Origin: Rhabdornis inornatus
Taxonomy: Eukaryota > Chordata > Aves > Passeriformes > Rhabdornithidae
DNA: 64,000 nucleotides
Direction of reading: 5' to 3'
Assembly (NCBI GenBank): GCA_013397075.1
Contig: VWZS01004484.1
Coordinates: forward strand, 1,862,033 to 1,926,032
The position numbers and the translations under genes were made by a program. This document shows, piece after piece, positions 24,101 to 30,100 of this stretch. Numbering within the stretch: the stretch's first letter is position 1; the number at the start of each line of letters is the position of its first letter. The notes below the pieces were generated by a model. That model saw only the letters and a list, made by a program, of their open reading frames with translations. It had not been told where the DNA came from and made no database searches.

Positions 24101-27100
24101 TGTGCCTGGCTGTGCCCTGACCTGCCCTGGCTCACCCCTGAAGACAGTCACACAGGGAGTCATGTGGGTTCCTCTAGGGAGCACCCCCCAGGAACTGCAA
24201 GAGGCCCGACAGACCCAGAGCTGAGTTTGGCTCCTGAACATCCCAAATACACCTATCCCCTTATCAGGACTGCCAGGGACCTGATCTGCATTTCTCCCTC
24301 AGTGCTCCCCTCCTGGCATGGGTGGTTCCCATCAGGGAAGGAATAGAATCCTTGGCACTCACAGGAATGCCAACCATGCAGTCCCTCCCTGTGCCATCAT
24401 GGCATGAAGCCACACAGAGTTTTCTTCCATGTCACTGGAGCTCTGATGTGGGGAGCAAGAGAATTTAATGTGTGGGGCCAGGGCAAGTGGATAAGCACTT
24501 CCCCTGGCATTTAAGAGACTTCAGGAAGGCAGTAGGATGACTTAGAATCACCTTTACTACATTTATGTCAAATATTTAAACTGTAAGAGCTAACCTACCC
24601 TGATAATGAGGATTTCTGAATGTGGGTATGTGACACCAAGTGACGTTGGTTTCTGTTGCTGATGTATCATGTCAGAAAAGCATTCCTCCCTGATGACTTC
24701 TTCAAGATTAGCTTTCCTAAGTAATAGTTTTTTATTATTTTATTTTTTTAACAACCTAAGATTTTGGACTGTCAAAAGGCAGGAATGTTTGGGATTTTTT
24801 AAAAGAGATTAAATTGCACTAAGAAATGTTTGGCTCTAGACCAAGATACTACTTTCACCACCTGCCTCTGTTCTGAAATAAAACCAATCCCACTCTTAAC
24901 TTGTATTTAAGCCATTTAAACATCTTTAAAAAGCCAGGTAAAATCTAGGACTGTAGGTTTTCACAAAATACAAAACACCAGCAGCCTTAAAGCTGCCTTC
25001 TGACCAAGGGCCACTAAAAGCTCCCTCCTAAAGTATTTTTATCATTTGAATTTTTATGTTCCGAAAAATATATTTAAAATATGGATTCATTCAAAGTATT
25101 AGTTGTGTTAATAAAACTCAGTTTTTATTGTCATTGTTGGCAGTGAGCACAGGGAGGAGTTGAAAAGTAAGTAGGGCCCAGACTGAAAGAGAAGAAGTGA
25201 ATTTTGTTCCTGCCTGAATTTTGTGCCATTTTTGCCTGGGTAAAGCCCTTTGTGCCACAATTTCCTTTTTTGTTTGTTGGACAGGGCTAAGATGCTCCTT
25301 TGGGACCCCCACAGAGCTCTGTCTGCCCATTTACAGCATTTCTGGTAGCTTTGTTGTTTTCTCTCCACATAGGTGGAAGGGCTTTGCTAAAAGTTGCTGT
25401 AATGCAGATTACACATGCAAGGCTATCTAGAATATAAAATCAGGTACTGTTTTTCAAATTTGAGAAAGCCTGAAAATGTAGCTATTTCAATTACAAAGTA
25501 ATTTTACCCTGTTCTTGTAAATGTTAGGGTTCCCATGCCTCAGTAGCCTCTTCTCACAGAGGCAGCCTGGTACCAACGCTGGTGACTCCCTGCAGTCAGT
25601 TCTGCTTGTATTGCACAGGCTGCTCTTGCAAAAGAAATTGCTCTAATTTTTGCCTGTTGTCTTTCGTAATTTCTATGATAATCTTCTGTTGCTTATCCAC
25701 AACTTGTTCTGAGGACATTGGTTGTCATAAAGACGTCAGTGTTAGTTTATTTTAGGCAGGTGCGGAATATAAAAGTCAGCACTTGAATGCAAAAGAAATA
25801 ATGAGTTTTTCTTTTATGTTTATATTAGTAATAAATTTTTCATCTTAAGTACATACTGAGATTAATACACTTAAAATTCAGATTAGTTGTTGTCATACTT
25901 AAAGTGAAATTCTTGTTTGTAAGATCTGAAAATTCTACCCTAAGGATAATTCCACAAATATGTGAAGTTTCAGTTGTGTGTTTGCCAAATAACAGCTGGA
26001 AAATATTTTAACACTCTGCAATTACTACTTCTGGATTTCCAACTCTTAAAGCATTTAATTATTAATATCCCCCTAAATTGTTCAAAACCTTAAATGCATC
26101 AAATATTAACCACTTCATTAAAAAGCAGCCTAATGTTCTAATATATTTCTGACAGTATTGGTTTTTTAAATACTATTCTCATGAATTTGTGGCTTGGGGA
26201 GTTACAAGCTGTGCTCAAAAGCCTTTTCATAGGGGATCCAAATGAAACTGTAACAGCACTGGCTTAATGCCATTTTTACAATAGTAATTGAAAGAATACA
26301 CACTACTATGAAATAATTGAACTATTATTGAGTCACCATTAAGATAGTCTTTAATTTCTAGTAGGATAATATTTATAATAGATGTAAATTATAGATCTGC
26401 TATGATGTATGTTAATAGCAGGATTTTTATTTCTAGTCATTGCAGAGTTGTTTGGAATTAACAGACTTTTGTCTTTTTCTGGTGAAGAAATACCAAATTT
26501 GAAAAGAAATACAGTATGTGTCAGATTTCCAGCTGAGCCTGAAGTAACTTGATAAAAACTATAGAAAATTTATTTCTGGTATTGTCAGAGAGACTGTAGG
26601 AGAAGGTCCTGCAGTCTCAAAAGCACTCATAGTTACTTGGAGGGAATGACACTCAGCATGTTTTACCCTCAAGGCCTTTATCATACTTTGTATGCTCAGC
26701 ACTCAGTTTTGATTTAAGGATGGATATTTACTGCTGGGGTGGCCAAATAACTTTGGACTTCAATTTAAACAACTAAAAAGAAAAAGACATTGCTTAGGAA
26801 AGCAAAAATAATCCTATTTATTTTAATGTCCAAAAGTGAATTAATATGTACTCTTAAGTCTAACCTGTCACAGCTGGAATGATCAGTAGCAGCATCAAAA
26901 GTTAGAACATACCCAGCCTCTTGCCCCTGCAGCCTTGAAACATGTTCTTGAGCTCAGTGCTCCATCCCTGGAAGTGTCCAAGGCCAGGCTGAGCAGGGTT
27001 TGGAGCAGCCTGGGATAGTGGAAGGTGTCCCTGCCCATGGCAGGGGGTGGCACTGGCTGAGCTGTAAGGTCCCTCCAACCTGAAGCATTTCATGATTCTA

Positions 27101-30100
27101 TGATTCCCCCAACACAAGGCACAATAACCACATCAGAGCCTGTTCTGCTTCCATTAGTGTGGGGTGTAAGGAATTTCTAGCACTGTACTTGTCTGGAATG
27201 CTCTATGTTAAGCTTCATCTTTTGAAGAAGGGCCCAGCAGCTTCTCCACTCATCTGTGGAGCACTTAAGGAAAAAAAGACAATTACTAAGAGAGTATTGA
27301 GCAGCTGAGGCTGAAATGAGGCTTCAGCAGGGCTCCTGTCCTGGTGAGCAGAGTCACATCAGCCTGTGGGAGAATGAAGGTCTCTTACAGTCCAGGACAG
27401 TGGATCCTGCCTGCTTGGCCTAGTGTTCTCCATGTTTTACTGCCTCCAACTCTTGCTTTTATGTCTTCAGCTTGTTCCTGACACTAAGTACATGTGTGTA
27501 TATATACGTATAGTTATGTGTTGTTGTTTGTTTGTTTTCTCTCCTTTCCACATGGTTTGGGGCTCTGGATCATGTCACATGAGCAGACATTAATGAATGT
27601 GAACAAGTGCCTAAACCCTGTGCACTTCACTGCACCAACACCCCCGGCAGCTTCAAGTGTTTCTGTCTACCTGGGCAACAGTTACTAGGTGATGGGAAAT
27701 CTTGCGCTGGATTGGAGAGGGTGCCAAATTCGGATGCTTATTACAGTAGCTATAACTATGCTCAATTCTCCCCTGGGAGACACAACCAGCAACTGCAGCA
27801 CTATTACAGGCACTCCTCAAATCTCTACAGCTCCTTCTCAGAGTATAGGAACAGCAGAATACCTTTCTCCAGGACTAGAAGGAACCTTAGAGAAACTTGT
27901 CCTGAAGGCTATGAGGCAAGAAATGCCAGATGTGTAGGTAAATGTCAGTCCTATCTATGCAACTCTGTTTTGGGCCTTATTCTTAGGTTACTGTGTGATA
28001 TATACCAGGGGCTGAGGGTTTGTGGTGCTGGGGTTGTGTTTTCTATTACCCTGGTCAATATTCAGAGGGTTCTGCATGTTCTGGTCTCAGCTGTCTTGGC
28101 TCACATTGTAGCAAAAATGTTCTCAAACCTCCTTATAACCGCTTGTTTTAATTGTGCTGCTTATTACTTGTTTGCAAAGTATTTACCTCTGCTACTCTCT
28201 TTCTCCTGATCACGGTAGCTCACCTTGGTGAATTTTCTGACACTTCAAAAACCACCAGTAGCCCCAGTCTAGTCACAGTGCTTCTGTCAGACTCCCATTG
28301 GCAGCAGTAATCTGTGTCAGAAAGGTTTGGAATAAGCATTTTAGAATCGATCACACTGGGGTCAGTGCCAGCACTACCACAGGACTGTCAGTCACATGGG
28401 CAACAGGCACAGAAGCTTTTAAATTATGATGATTATTTTATGTAAGAAAAGGGGTTGCAGTGTAATTCAGTGAGCATGGAGAAGACATCAGACCTTGCAT
28501 TTAAGCTACAAAGAGGTTTCAGTAGTTATATCCATGTGAGTTGCTATGGTATAGGAGTATAATTGAGAGACCCAGGAATACACCTGTCACTGAGGGAAGG
28601 AAGGGTTTGATTCAAATCTGGATCTTCATCCCAGCTTCCAGTTGAAATTAGTTAATATGCCATGAATATTAATAATACCAATATTCCATTAAACTTTAAT
28701 TTCATTGCATAAATATCTAAATTTTAAGATTACTGTTTAATATGAAAAATACCCCCAAATGATGCTTTTGTTAAAGAGAATTCTTTCAATAGGCAACCAT
28801 CAGGATTTGCTAACAGCACAGAGGTTTGTAGTCACATCTGTTTCTCTTCTCTGTTTGCATTCTGACCTAATGCAACCCCTGTCAGTCAGACAGAAGGGAA
28901 GCAAAGACCTTCCTTCCACTGATTTAACCATGCAAGTCTGAACTCCTGCACAAGATTACTTTATTTCTGTCCTGAACTAGGCAGATGTTTCAAAAGCCAT
29001 TATAATTATGTATTATCTGTGTCTAAATCATGCTAATGTGCTTTGAAAACTTTACATGATGTCGTCTGGTACTGGTACTTCTGTATTTGAGAGGGAGATT
29101 TAAAAAAAAAAAAGGAAGAAAGTAGAGCATTTAGTGACAGTCTTCCCAGCTACTGATCCTAATTAATTCCTCTGGCATGGGCAAGGTCAGTTTAAAAGGG
29201 AAACAGCTTTGCCTGAGGACAGAGTGACTGTAAGGAAGACTCCCCCAGTGACAAGGCTTCCTCTGGTGAGATAATAAGTCTGGGTGTTCCCTAAGCATGT
29301 TGCTTAACATCTGATTGATTATTAGGCAGCTCAAATTGCTTTGGGGGCAGGACTGTGTATATATGACCTTGTCAGTGGACACAGGTGGCACATCCTCCTT
29401 TCTCCCAGAGCTCTGTCTCAGGACTGGTGTGCTCAGCTGTAACATCTGTCACAGCTGCTCTTCACCGAGGGGAGGAGCCCCTCAAAGCTGACTTTAGTGC
29501 CTGCAGAGTTACAAGGAATGGCACAGGTAAGGGGAGAGGACACTCTAGTCTTAGATGTTCCATCCCATCAGAAAAAAAGATCCAGACAACTCCCACCAGC
29601 TCTGTCCATATACTTGCAACACATAAGTAGGGGAAAAGTACCTGTGTTCATGGCAGGCTCAGGGAATGCTGAGGTGTTGGTGCTTCTCTCTGCAGACATC
29701 GATGAGTGTGAGAGCAGAGACACGTGTCAGCACGAGTGCAGGAACAGCCTGGGCAGCTTCCAGTGTGCCTGTCCCACGGGATATCGCCTGATGGCCAACG
29801 GCAAAACTTGCCAAGGTATGGAGAGCCATCTCTGCAGTGCTTGGGGGGGTCTGCAAAGAAACCAGACACAAACCAGGCCCGGCACATGGCTAAGCCACTT
29901 CTCTGAATTGGCTATGTGAGAGTCAGCATTCAAAATTCCAAGTTTTAGAAGTTTTTATATTCCACACTTTATTGTTTCATAAAACATCAGGAAACTAGAC
30001 AATTGCAACTTCTAATTCTCTGCAGTTCCCCTGTGACCTGCCATTGCACATTGAGCTCCAAGCTCTAGGGTCAAACAGAGGCACATTCTGGGTTCTGCTC

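Noticed and set aside
27938..28209. Extension of the EGF-6 exon frame past the donor
   Set aside because: A good GTAAAT donor lies at 27938 and the next EGF exon joins in the correct phase. The extension has no EGF cysteines.
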